Positions 6,770 to 14,156 of a stretch of 41,449 nt of DNA are shown piece by piece (the stretch's first letter is position 1; each line of letters opens with the position of its first letter). Made by a program: the position numbers and the translations under genes. The stretch is from Alkanophaga liquidiphilum. GTDB taxonomy: Archaea; Halobacteriota; Syntropharchaeia; Alkanophagales; B39-G2. The notes beneath the pieces were generated by a model, which saw only the letters and a list, made by a program, of their open reading frames with translations, searched no databases and was not told where the DNA came from. The stretch is from positions 1-41,449 of the forward strand of contig JAPHEF010000014.1 in the NCBI GenBank assembly GCA_029259535.1. The letters run 5' to 3'.

Positions 6770-7888
6770 ATGCCCTCTGACAAATTTTTGAAGGACTTAA
6801 AGAAATATGAGTTCAGAAAAATATTGGAGGAGTTGAAGGAGCGGCGGGGCAAAGGCACCGAGCTGATATCAGTTTATATACCGCCGGATAGGCAAATCTC
6901 CGACGTCATGTCCCACCTTAGGGAGGAGCACGGGCAGGCATCAAACATAAAAAGCAAGAGCACGAGGACGAACGTCCAGAGCGCCTTGGAGTCAATACTT
7001 TCAAGATTGAGATATTTGGAGGTTCCTGAAAACGGGCTGGCTATCTTTTGTGGTGCTATAGATGTGGGCAGCGGGAGGTCAAGCCTTGAAACTTATATTG
7101 TTGAGCCGCCTGAAAAGATAAAGTCCTATATCTATCACTGTGATTCCTCGTTCCTGCTTGAGCCGCTGGAGCGGATGCTTGAGGAGCGTGACAAATTCGG
7201 CTTAATAGTCTTGGACAAGAAAGAAGCAACCATTGGCATGCTCCACGGAAAGCTCGTCGAGCCGCTAAGGCACCTGACAAGCAACGTCCCGGGGAAGCAA
7301 AGGAAAGGCGGACAGTCCGCACCTCGTTTCCAGCGGCTCCGTGAGATTGCCGTTGAGGAGTTCTACCAGCGAATCGGACGGCATGCCAATGAGCTTTTCC
7401 TGCCTGAGAAGGACGAGTTGAAAGGCATTTTAATCGGTGGACCGAGCCCCACAAAGGAGGAATTCATAAAAGGCGAATACTTACACTACGAGCTGCAGCG
7501 TAAGATTATAGGGGCGTTCGATGTGGCTTATACCGACGAGTCCGGCTTGTTCGAGCTGATGGACAAGGCGGAGGACGCCCTCGCAGAACTCGACCTCATA
7601 AAGGAGAAGAGGTTGATGACGAAATTCTTGAGACTCTTAGCTAACGACGAGGGGCTTGTGGCTTACGGCGAGGCGGAAGCGCGGAAGATGTTGGAGATCG
7701 GGGCGGTCGAGACGCTGTTGCTTTCGGAGGGATTGCCGCACGACAAAGTCATGGAGCTTTCAGAACTTGCAGAGGCAGCGGGCACGAACGTGGAACTCAT
7801 ATCCAAAGACTTCGAGGAGGGTTTGCAGCTGCTGAAGGCCTTCGGGGGCATCGCCGCCGTCCTGAGATATCGGGCGAATAAAAGATGA
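6770..7888 (+). CDS. prf1: Peptide chain release factor aRF1 (short form)
   Basis: aRF1 reads all three stop codons and triggers peptide release. The 372-aa protein carries NIKS (residues 59-62), the YxCxxxF element (Y122 to F128) for stop recognition, and GGQ (180-182) in GKQRKGGQSAPRF. The C-terminal domain ends with the family's LLKAFGGIAAVLRYR. Archaeal aRF1 is usually 400-420 aa. Here the zinc-binding minidomain normally inserted in domain 3 is absent: TLLLSEGL at 315-322 passes almost directly to HDKVMELSELAE. The ATG is two bases after the tRNA-Gly discriminator base, so there is no room for a leader or ribosome binding site. Translation probably uses a leaderless mRNA made by tRNA 3' processing or by a start inside the tRNA gene. 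Confidence 0.93.
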   Translation: MPSDKFLKDLKKYEFRKILEELKERRGKGTELISVYIPPDRQISDVMSHLREEHGQASNIKSKSTRTNVQSALESILSRLRYLEVPENGLAIFCGAIDVGSGRSSLETYIVEPPEKIKSYIYHCDSSFLLEPLERMLEERDKFGLIVLDKKEATIGMLHGKLVEPLRHLTSNVPGKQRKGGQSAPRFQRLREIAVEEFYQRIGRHANELFLPEKDELKGILIGGPSPTKEEFIKGEYLHYELQRKIIGAFDVAYTDESGLFELMDKAEDALAELDLIKEKRLMTKFLRLLANDEGLVAYGEAEARKMLEIGAVETLLLSEGLPHDKVMELSELAEAAGTNVELISKDFEEGLQLLKAFGGIAAVLRYRANKR

Positions 7889-7933
7889 TACGGCACCTCA
7901 CAAATACCTTGCAGCTAACAAATACCAAGCTCC

Positions 7934-8173
7934 CTAATAAGGACTTAGAGGGGGTGAGCGCCGCCGCTCTCTGCGGATTGACTGGAAGCGAGTTACCGGT
8001 GTTAGGTGAATACCTTCTACCCAAATACTATGAGCAGGTTCGTATATCACTCTAAACAAAATGCGAATAATTATTCCGTATTCTCGAAAAGGCCCTCGTG
8101 TAGGCAAGAAAATGCTTAATACCTTGATTTTAGAGACAGTGTTCTGGAAATAATTTAAATTTGAAAATATCAT
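7934..8173 (-). CDS. Doubtful 79-aa ORF behind a perfect Shine-Dalgarno sequence
   Basis: The 396-bp gap between prf1 and the thioredoxin gene (7889-8284) has no clear gene. On the minus strand the sequence AAGGAGGTGACC at about 8181-8192 is a near-perfect complement of the 16S rRNA 3' end. Two ATGs follow it. The one at 8177, at ideal spacing, opens a frame of only 15 codons. The one at 8173 opens this 79-codon frame, beginning MIFSNLNYFQNTVSKIK and ending in an Arg/Pro/Ser-rich tail unlike a real C-terminus. I recognise nothing in it. It may be a leader peptide, a remnant, or a frameshifted small gene. Confidence 0.2.
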   Translation of the reverse strand: MIFSNLNYFQNTVSKIKVLSIFLPTRGPFREYGIIIRILFRVIYEPAHSIWVEGIHLTPVTRFQSIRRERRRSPPLSPY

Positions 8174-8253
8174 CCATCGCGGTCACCTCCTTTCCCCTTT
8201 TGGTTGAAAAATCGGTACTTATCCGAACGAGTATCTTCGCATGTGGCGTAAAG

Positions 8254-8263
8254 TTTAAATATA
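8254..8263 (+). promoter_or_regulatory. TATA box for the thioredoxin operon
   Basis: TTTAAATATA is a strong archaeal TATA box. Its centre is about 26 bases before the GTG at 8285 and 35 before the ATG at 8294, so the transcript is leaderless or nearly so. It is the only clear promoter before the three-gene thioredoxin / CxxC peptide / Fe-S protein cluster. Confidence 0.55.
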
Positions 8264-8284
8264 AGTAAAATCTTCCTCTGAGCG

Positions 8285-8839
8285 GTGTTTGGAATGAAAA
8301 GGCGCAAAGGTGTTGGCGTTAAGACTTTGTTGGCGGTGTTCTTAGTCTTCGGCATCGTGCAAGCCGCTGCTGTGGAGAAGAAAATTCGATGGTTATCTTA
8401 CAACGAAGGCATGAGTCTCGCGAAGGCGGAGGGGAAGCCCATGATGCTGGTCTTCACTGCGGAGTGGTGCAGCTGGTGCAGGAAGCTTGAAGAGGAGACG
8501 TTTTGCGAGGGGAGCGTCGTGACGCTCTCTGCGGACTTCGTGTGCGTTAGGGTGGACGTTAACGAGGAGTCGGAGCTTATTAGGCGCTTCGGGGTGCGTG
8601 GCATTCCTGTCGTGCTCTTCACCGACGAAGGCGGCAACGAGCTTCACAGAGTTGTCGGTTTCGCCGACGAGGCGGAGCTTCTTGATGAAATGTTGAAGGC
8701 GCTGAGCGCTGTCGGCAAGACTCCCTCGGTAAGCATACAAATTCCAGAGACGCCGGCGAGAAGAATACCTGCGATGAGCCTTGCGCCGCTCCTGAGCATT
8801 TTCATTGCGTATGTGTTGAGAAGGGGCAAGAGGAAATAG
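8285..8839 (+). CDS. Exported or membrane-anchored thioredoxin-like protein
   Basis: The 184-aa product (GTG start; ATG at 8294 is the alternative) has a basic N-terminus and hydrophobic core typical of a signal peptide (VKTLLAVFLVFGIVQAAA, to about residue 29). A thioredoxin fold follows, with active site W-C-S-W-C (C62, C65) and the cis-proline loop GVRGIPVV (P108). The KPMMLVFTAEWCSWCRKLEE block resembles the DsbD C-terminal / thioredoxin-7 group. After a linker, IPAMSLAPLLSIFIAYVL followed by RRGKRK looks like a C-terminal membrane anchor or sorting signal. It therefore probably exchanges thiols on the outside of the membrane. The gene leads a compact cluster with a 45-aa CxxC peptide and a polyferredoxin membrane protein. 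Substrate is unknown. Confidence 0.85.
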   Translation: MFGMKRRKGVGVKTLLAVFLVFGIVQAAAVEKKIRWLSYNEGMSLAKAEGKPMMLVFTAEWCSWCRKLEEETFCEGSVVTLSADFVCVRVDVNEESELIRRFGVRGIPVVLFTDEGGNELHRVVGFADEAELLDEMLKALSAVGKTPSVSIQIPETPARRIPAMSLAPLLSIFIAYVLRRGKRK

Positions 8840-8849
8840 AAGCGAGGCT

Positions 8850-8987
8850 ATGCGTCGCCGGGCTGCGCTCCGGTTTCTCATCCTCGCCGTTTTCCTTGCA
8901 CTCTTGGCGCACGGCGTTTTTTCAGGAGAGCCCGCCGAGGTTCTAAGGAACGCCAGGGTGCTTTGCTTGTCGTGCCTCGGCTTGTGA
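8850..8987 (+). CDS. 45-aa exported CxxC peptide
   Basis: This small gene lies 10 bases after the thioredoxin stop, and its stop codon is one base before the ATG of the Fe-S membrane protein. The ATG at 8850 has GCGAGG just upstream. The product starts MRRRAALRF, has a hydrophobic core (LILAVFLALLAHGVFS) like a signal peptide or single anchor, then a short tail ending ARVLCLSCLGL with a CxxC pair. A mature CxxC peptide of about 20 residues could be a thiol substrate or metal ligand for its neighbours. I know no named family. Tight packing and shared redox character argue it is real. Confidence 0.6.
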   Translation: MRRRAALRFLILAVFLALLAHGVFSGEPAEVLRNARVLCLSCLGL

Positions 8988-8988
8988 G

Positions 8989-9777
8989 ATGAAGCTCGGC
9001 AGAATAAGAACGGGAGTTCAGACGTTCTGGCTGCTTTTTCTGAATTCTACACTGCCTTTGAAGTTTTTTGATTTTCCGGTGTTGAATTGTTATTCGTGCC
9101 CGCTGGCGGCGACCTCGTGCCCCTTGGGCGCCTTGCAGCACTTCTTCGCATTGCGGCGCCTTCCGTTCTACGTTGCAGGTGAGCTTGGCGTCGCCGGCGT
9201 GCTCGGCGGCGGACTGAGTTGCGGCTGGGCATGTCCTTTTGGTTTTTTCCAAGATGCCCTCTACAAGCTTCCCACCAAGAAATTCAAGCTTGATTTCAAG
9301 TCTGCGGAGGCGTTGCGTTTCATGTTTCTGGCGCTCATGATTTTGTTGTTGTTCGGAGCGGTGCTTGCGAGGACGCCACTTTTTTGCAAGTTGTGTCCGG
9401 CGGGAGCGTTGGAGGCTGCGATTCCTATCGTCGCCACCGAGGCATCTTTGAGGCGACGGATAGGCATGCTGTTTTACCTGAAGCTTGCGGTTTTGCTCAC
9501 GTTTGTCGTTCTGGCAGTGGTCTCGAAAAGACCATTTTGCCGCTTTGCGTGCCCCTTAGGCGCAATTCTTTCGGCGTTTAACCCGCTGAGCGGTGTGAGG
9601 CTGGAAGTGGACGAGCTTGGCTGCGTCCGCTGCGAGCGGTGCGAAGCGGTGTGCCCGATGCGGATAAAAATTTACGAGACGCCGAATTCTACAAGGTGCA
9701 TCAGATGCCTGAAATGCCTTGATGCCTGCGAAGGCGGACACATTCACGTCCGTTTTGAGCTGACGCAAGGGACTTAA
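8989..9777 (+). CDS. NapH/YccM-like membrane protein with two [4Fe-4S] clusters
   Basis: The 262-aa product has about five membrane helices and several cysteine motifs: CYSCPLAATSCPLGALQ near residues 34-50, CGWACPFGFFQD at 78-89, and CKLCPAGALE at 133-142. CRFACPLGAI follows at 184-193. The CxxxCP pairs are typical of the NapH/YccM/RnfB-like quinol-side proteins. A C-terminal ferredoxin domain binds two cubane clusters (C212, C215, C218, C222 and C237, C240, C243, C247). Such proteins pass electrons across or along the membrane. Beside an exported thioredoxin and CxxC peptide it could supply reducing power to external thiols. That is inference; NapH-like proteins serve many systems. Confidence 0.87.
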   Translation: MKLGRIRTGVQTFWLLFLNSTLPLKFFDFPVLNCYSCPLAATSCPLGALQHFFALRRLPFYVAGELGVAGVLGGGLSCGWACPFGFFQDALYKLPTKKFKLDFKSAEALRFMFLALMILLLFGAVLARTPLFCKLCPAGALEAAIPIVATEASLRRRIGMLFYLKLAVLLTFVVLAVVSKRPFCRFACPLGAILSAFNPLSGVRLEVDELGCVRCERCEAVCPMRIKIYETPNSTRCIRCLKCLDACEGGHIHVRFELTQGT

Positions 9778-9789
9778 AGTATTAAAAGA

Positions 9790-11886
9790 ATGAGAATAGA
9801 GATGGAGCTTGCATTTTCTGACAGGTTGGATGAGTCTTTGGTGGAACGGTGGCAGGAGTTCCTAAAAAAATATTATTGGGAGCGGATATTGGAGCTTTCT
9901 ACCGCGTATCCTGAGGAGAAAAGCCTTTACGTAAGTTTTTCAGACGTGAATAGGGGCACGGAGCTGGAATTCGCAAGTTTGCTTTTAGAAGCGCCGGACG
10001 TCATGCTTCGCAGTGCGAGAGAGGCGTTGCGGCGCATAGACCTCCCGACAGGCGTCAGCCTTGAGGATGCGCACGTGCGCATCGTGGAGCTGCCTAAGAT
10101 TCATCGCCTTCAGATAAGGGACATAAGGAGCCACCACATTGGGCGGCTGATAAGCGTCGAGGGCATAGTCCTGAAGATGACGGAGGTGCGTCCGAAGGTC
10201 GTAGCGGCGGCGTTCAAGTGCCAGAAGTGCGGGCACGTGGCTTTCGTGCGGCAGGAAGGGCGGGGCTTTGTAGAGCCTGCGGAATGCGAACATTGCGAGA
10301 GGAAGGCACCGTTCAGGCTCGCTCCCGAAATATCGAAGTTCGTGGATGCGCAGAAGATGCGGTTGCAAGAGCCACCCGAGGAACTGCGAGGCGGTGAGAT
10401 GCCACAAATCCTCGACGTGAACCTCGAAGACGACATTGCTGGCGTCGCAACCCCCGGCGACCGTGTCGTCGTCACCGGCATTCTACGCTCGTATCAGAGA
10501 CACTCACACTACGGCAAATCGCCCTTCTTCGACGTTTATTTGGATGCCATTTCCGTTGAGAGGGAGGAAAAGGAATTTGAGGAGATTGAAATAACTGGGG
10601 ATGACGAGAAGAAGATTTTAGAGCTCAAGAACGACCCGCACATCTACGAGAAGCTTATAAGGTCAATAGCGCCCTCGATATACGGCTACGAGGAGGTTAA
10701 AGAGGCGATACTGCTGCAACTGTTCTCCGGGATTCCTAAGGAGCTGCCGGATGGCACAAGGATTCGGGGCGACATCCACGTCCTACTCGTCGGCGACCCC
10801 GGGATTGCGAAGTCGCAGCTCTTGAGCTATGCGGTGAAACTGGCACCCCGTGGTATTTACGCGGGCGCAAAAGGCGCAACCGCCGCAGGATTGACAGCGA
10901 CCGCCGTTAAGGACGAGTTCGGCGACGGCCGCTGGGCGCTAGAAGCCGGCGTGCTCGTGCTTGCGGACAAGGGAATAGCAGCGATTGACGAAATGGACAA
11001 GATGGACAAGAAAGACAGAGATGCGCTCCACGAGGCGATGGAGCAGCAAACTATTTCAATAGCGAAAGCCGGGATTACGGCGACTCTGAAGGCTCGTTGC
11101 GCCATTCTGGGGGCGGCGAACCCAAAATACGGGCGTTATGACAAATATGAGCCCCCTGCGGAGCAGATAAACTTGCCCCCGACGCTGCTTTCGAGGTTTG
11201 ATTTGATATTCACGCTGATGGACCGTCCCGAGGAGGATGCTGACGTGAACCTCGCATCGCACATTCTGAGGACGCACTATGCTGGCGAACTGCTCGCTAC
11301 GAGCGGCGGGGACGGTGAGGAGATACGGTTAATAAAGCCCGAGGTCCCGCCGCCACTGCTTCGTAAATACATAGCTTATGCCCGTCGCAACGTGTTTCCA
11401 GTGATGAGCAAGGGGGCGATGCGGATGTTTCTCGACTTCTACGTCGGCTTACGGCGGCAGGGCTACGGTGAAGACGCCCCGATACCGGTGACGGCGAGGC
11501 AGCTCGAAGCCTTAATCCGACTCGGCGAAGCCCGTGCTCGTGCGAGGTTAAGCGACGTTGTCGCCGAAGAAGACGCAGAGCGGGTCATCCGACTCGTGAA
11601 TTACTGTTTACGCCGTGTTTTCGTTGACCCCGAGACCGGAAAGCTTGATGTAGACTGGGTAGCGGTCGGCACGAGCAAGAGCCGCAGAGACCGTGCAAAA
11701 ATGATAAAGGAGATAATAAAAGAGCTTGAAGAGGCAGGCGACGGGGCTGTACCGCTTGAGGAAATTTTAGACGTGGCGGAGAGCAGGGGCATAGAAAGAG
11801 CAAAAGCGGAGGAAATCATCGAAAACCTAAAGCGAGATGGCATAATATACTCGCCAAAACACGGATACGTGGGCATCGTTCGATGA
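9790..11886 (+). CDS. mcm: Replicative DNA helicase MCM
   Basis: The 698-aa protein is the archaeal replicative helicase. The N-terminal part has an OB fold and a zinc site (C144, C147, C166, C169). The AAA+ core shows Walker A GDPGIAKSQ (335-343), Walker B with the MCM-specific AIDEMDKM (398-405), sensor 1 in GAANPKYGRYD (441-451), and the arginine finger in LLSRFDLIF (467-475). The C-terminus is a winged-helix domain ending KRDGIIYSPKHGYVGIVR. No intein or insertion is seen. It starts 12 bases after the Fe-S membrane protein and may be partly read through from it. An A-rich tract (attaaaaga) precedes the ATG but no clear ribosome binding site. Confidence 0.96.
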   Translation: MRIEMELAFSDRLDESLVERWQEFLKKYYWERILELSTAYPEEKSLYVSFSDVNRGTELEFASLLLEAPDVMLRSAREALRRIDLPTGVSLEDAHVRIVELPKIHRLQIRDIRSHHIGRLISVEGIVLKMTEVRPKVVAAAFKCQKCGHVAFVRQEGRGFVEPAECEHCERKAPFRLAPEISKFVDAQKMRLQEPPEELRGGEMPQILDVNLEDDIAGVATPGDRVVVTGILRSYQRHSHYGKSPFFDVYLDAISVEREEKEFEEIEITGDDEKKILELKNDPHIYEKLIRSIAPSIYGYEEVKEAILLQLFSGIPKELPDGTRIRGDIHVLLVGDPGIAKSQLLSYAVKLAPRGIYAGAKGATAAGLTATAVKDEFGDGRWALEAGVLVLADKGIAAIDEMDKMDKKDRDALHEAMEQQTISIAKAGITATLKARCAILGAANPKYGRYDKYEPPAEQINLPPTLLSRFDLIFTLMDRPEEDADVNLASHILRTHYAGELLATSGGDGEEIRLIKPEVPPPLLRKYIAYARRNVFPVMSKGAMRMFLDFYVGLRRQGYGEDAPIPVTARQLEALIRLGEARARARLSDVVAEEDAERVIRLVNYCLRRVFVDPETGKLDVDWVAVGTSKSRRDRAKMIKEIIKELEEAGDGAVPLEEILDVAESRGIERAKAEEIIENLKRDGIIYSPKHGYVGIVR

Positions 11887-11947
11887 CGTGTTACGCTTTG
11901 CTCTCTATTTTACTCCCTTAGCTGCCGTCGCAGTGGTGCCCTACCCG

Positions 11948-12655
11948 CTATCGCAATACGCTTAAAGGGATAGTGCCGTCATGAACGATGGTCGCCACAA
12001 TCACGCCGCTTACACCCATTTTTTCGAGAGCATCGATATCTTCGTAGCTCCTCACGCCGCCGCCGAAGATTACGTCATGCTCACTCTTCGCAACGACCTC
12101 CGAGAGCAGGGGAAGCGCTGAAGCGACGCCTGCCTTTGTGCCGACGCTCCGCAGCTCCAAAACGATAATACTTTCCAGTGGATAATCGTTCAGCATCTCC
12201 ACAAGCGATAAAGGGTTCCGTATGGATTCATCTTGAGCTAAAACTCGTCCTTGAACCATATCTAAGCTGACGGAGAGCCACCAGTCGTTCTTCGTCGCCT
12301 CTTCTGCCGCCCTTTTTATCAGCTTTATCGAGGCGGTCTCCGTGCCGAGAATCACGACGTCGGAAATTCTTGACGCCTGCTGCACGTCCTCCAAGCTCCT
12401 AACGCCGAAGTCGAGCAACACTCTTGAAAGCGCACGCAGCTTCCTGATTTTTACGGCGTTGTGGCCGGTGCGCATGATGCGGTTCAAATCAGCAACGTAA
12501 ACCTCCTTCGGCTTTATCACTCTCACCACCTCCTCAGGCACTGACGTGCCGACTACGACGCTGTATTCGTGAATCGGGCGATATTTCTCACGCTCGCCCT
12601 GCACCGCGTGCACGACGGCTCCGTCCAGAATGTCCAGCGCTAAAATAGCCCTCAT
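11948..12655 (-). CDS. HisA-related TIM-barrel protein (COG1411-type)
   Basis: The product of 235 aa, counted from the ATG at 12655, resembles the HisA/HisF phosphoribosyl isomerase fold: LALDILDGAVVHAVQGERE at the N-terminus, and a late phosphate-binding strand IFGGGVRSYEDIDAL followed by GVIVATIVHDG. It looks like the HisA-related family found in methanogens and some methylotrophs, whose reaction I cannot state with certainty. The segment VYVADLNRI replaces HisA's usual 'vDLDga', arguing against histidine biosynthesis. A longer frame starts at 12700, but the segment before MRAILALD has no family resemblance. It lies 75 bases (30 from the longer start) after kae1 on the same strand. Confidence 0.75.
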   Translation of the reverse strand: MRAILALDILDGAVVHAVQGEREKYRPIHEYSVVVGTSVPEEVVRVIKPKEVYVADLNRIMRTGHNAVKIRKLRALSRVLLDFGVRSLEDVQQASRISDVVILGTETASIKLIKRAAEEATKNDWWLSVSLDMVQGRVLAQDESIRNPLSLVEMLNDYPLESIIVLELRSVGTKAGVASALPLLSEVVAKSEHDVIFGGGVRSYEDIDALEKMGVSGVIVATIVHDGTIPLSVLR

Positions 12656-12730
12656 CTCAAAAGGTTTGCTGAAGTAACAATTATGGAATACTACATGCAC
12701 GGCATTGTTGGCTCCGCCGTTCTACGCCGC

Positions 12731-13720
12731 CTAAAGCCACGTCACTTCGACCTCTTCTGGTCTGAAGTTCGGCTTCACCCCCGATTCCTCGATTGGGGTC
12801 TGCACGCCGCTCTTCAGCATTAGAAGCCCAAGATACGCAATCATAGCCCCGTTGTCCTTCAAGAAACGGGCTTCAGGCACGTAAAATTTTGCACCACGCT
12901 CCTCGCACATCGTCTTCAGCATTCCTTGGAGACGCTTGTTGGCGCTGACACCCCCCGCCAGCAGAACTTCATCCTTCTCGCAGTGCGCCACTGCACGCTC
13001 TGTCACCTCTGTCAGCATGGCAAACGCGGTCTCCTGAAGCGAAAAACAGACGTCCTCGACGCTGTGCCCATCATTAACCGCTTTTTCGGCGGCGGTTTCC
13101 AGCCCTGAGAACGAGAAGTCCATGCCTTTCACCACATAAGGCAGCGGTATGTATTTGCGACCGCGCCTCGCAAGCTCTTCGATTTTCGGACCGCCGGGGT
13201 GACTAAGCCCTAAAAAGCGAACGAACTTGTCAAGGGCGTTCCCTATGCCTATGTCGAGTGTCTCGCCGAGTATGCGGTAGTGTCCTCCTCTATACGCTAA
13301 GACTTGCGAATTTGCGCCGCTCACGTAAAGCGTCACCGGGTCCTTGGTGCCGCACCGCCACCGCCCGACCTCAACATGAGCGATGCAGTGGTTCACGCCG
13401 ACCAGCGGCACTTTTAACTTTAAAGACAACGTGCGCGCCGCCGTCGCCACCACCCGCAGGCAAGGACCCATACCCGGACCCTGCGAAAATGCAACGCCGT
13501 TAATGTCGTGCGGCGTGACGCCATGCTCCGCTGCCGCTGAGAGCGCTTTAGAAAGAACGCCCTTAATTTCGGCGGCGTGGTGCTGCGCCGCTTCCCTCGG
13601 ATGTATTCCGCCATGCTTTGGGATGTAAGTAGCTTCCGCCTCGGCGATCACGTCCTTCTCATCAATAACAGCAATGCTCAGGTTCCACGCCGTCCCTTCT
13701 ATGCCAATGACGTAGGTCAC
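12731..13720 (-). CDS. kae1: KEOPS subunit Kae1, tRNA N6-adenosine threonylcarbamoyltransferase
   Basis: Kae1 (TsaD/Gcp family) transfers the threonylcarbamoyl group to A37 of ANN-decoding tRNAs within the KEOPS complex. The 329-aa product is full length. It shows IGIEGTAWNLSIAV at the start, KHGGIHPREAAQHHA (35-49), metal ligands H111 and H115 in VNHCIAHVE, a sugar-kinase phosphate loop, and late LLAGGVSANKRLQ and LKDNGAMIAYLG segments. Some archaea fuse Kae1 to the Bud32 kinase; here the kinase domain is absent and no bud32 gene is in the window. The HisA-related gene follows on the same strand. Confidence 0.95.
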   Translation of the reverse strand: MTYVIGIEGTAWNLSIAVIDEKDVIAEAEATYIPKHGGIHPREAAQHHAAEIKGVLSKALSAAAEHGVTPHDINGVAFSQGPGMGPCLRVVATAARTLSLKLKVPLVGVNHCIAHVEVGRWRCGTKDPVTLYVSGANSQVLAYRGGHYRILGETLDIGIGNALDKFVRFLGLSHPGGPKIEELARRGRKYIPLPYVVKGMDFSFSGLETAAEKAVNDGHSVEDVCFSLQETAFAMLTEVTERAVAHCEKDEVLLAGGVSANKRLQGMLKTMCEERGAKFYVPEARFLKDNGAMIAYLGLLMLKSGVQTPIEESGVKPNFRPEEVEVTWL

Positions 13721-14156
13721 ATAAGAGTCTCCGTCTTGAACAAACTTATGCTTGACGCTGATACGTATCTACCGAAATCTGGAGGAAAGAACTCGCAATG
13801 AATGCGGACGAGGATTCTTCCTGCCTAACGGCGAGCTACGCCGCAAGTTAGTAGCCGCACTCATAGGGTCATTAAATGGACGGAATAGGCAAATAATGTT
13901 CAATTCCGCAAAGAAAAAGGACGCACAAAGCATCAAAAAGAACGCCAATACACAGGTATTATTGGCAAGCCTCGAGGAAATCGGCACGAGATATGAACGG
14001 CTCACGCAATATTTGCTGTAATCGACGTCAGGAGACTTAGGAAAGTTAATACACCAGCTCTTAAAGTTTTCTCCTACACTCCCTAAATGCCCAAGCAGAG
14101 GCTAAGCTGGTTACCAAGTGCGGCAAGGAAACTCAAAAGCTGGTCACGAGGGCGCC
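13721..14156. other. Gene-free stretch between kae1 and the radical SAM gene
   Basis: This 436-bp stretch lies between the 5' end of kae1 and the 3' end of the radical SAM gene. I find no convincing gene. The longest plus-strand frame (TTG at 13752 to a stop at 14021) has no family resemblance. Within it an ATG at 13896 gives a 41-residue basic/polar peptide (MFNSAKKKDAQSIKKNANTQ...) without a good ribosome binding site. At 13783 GGAGGAAAG precedes an ATG opening only 17 codons. The stretch must contain the kae1 promoter but I see no strong TATA box. Confidence 0.4.

Noticed and set aside
8061..8153. 30-codon plus-strand frame starting MRIIIPYSRKGPRV, resembling the start of a CofC-like nucleotidyltransferase
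   Set aside because: The resemblance stops after about 10 residues and there is no continuation in any frame.
13752..14021. 89-codon plus-strand frame between kae1 and the radical SAM gene
   Set aside because: TTG start, no ribosome binding site or motif, and uneven composition. I could not separate it from chance.
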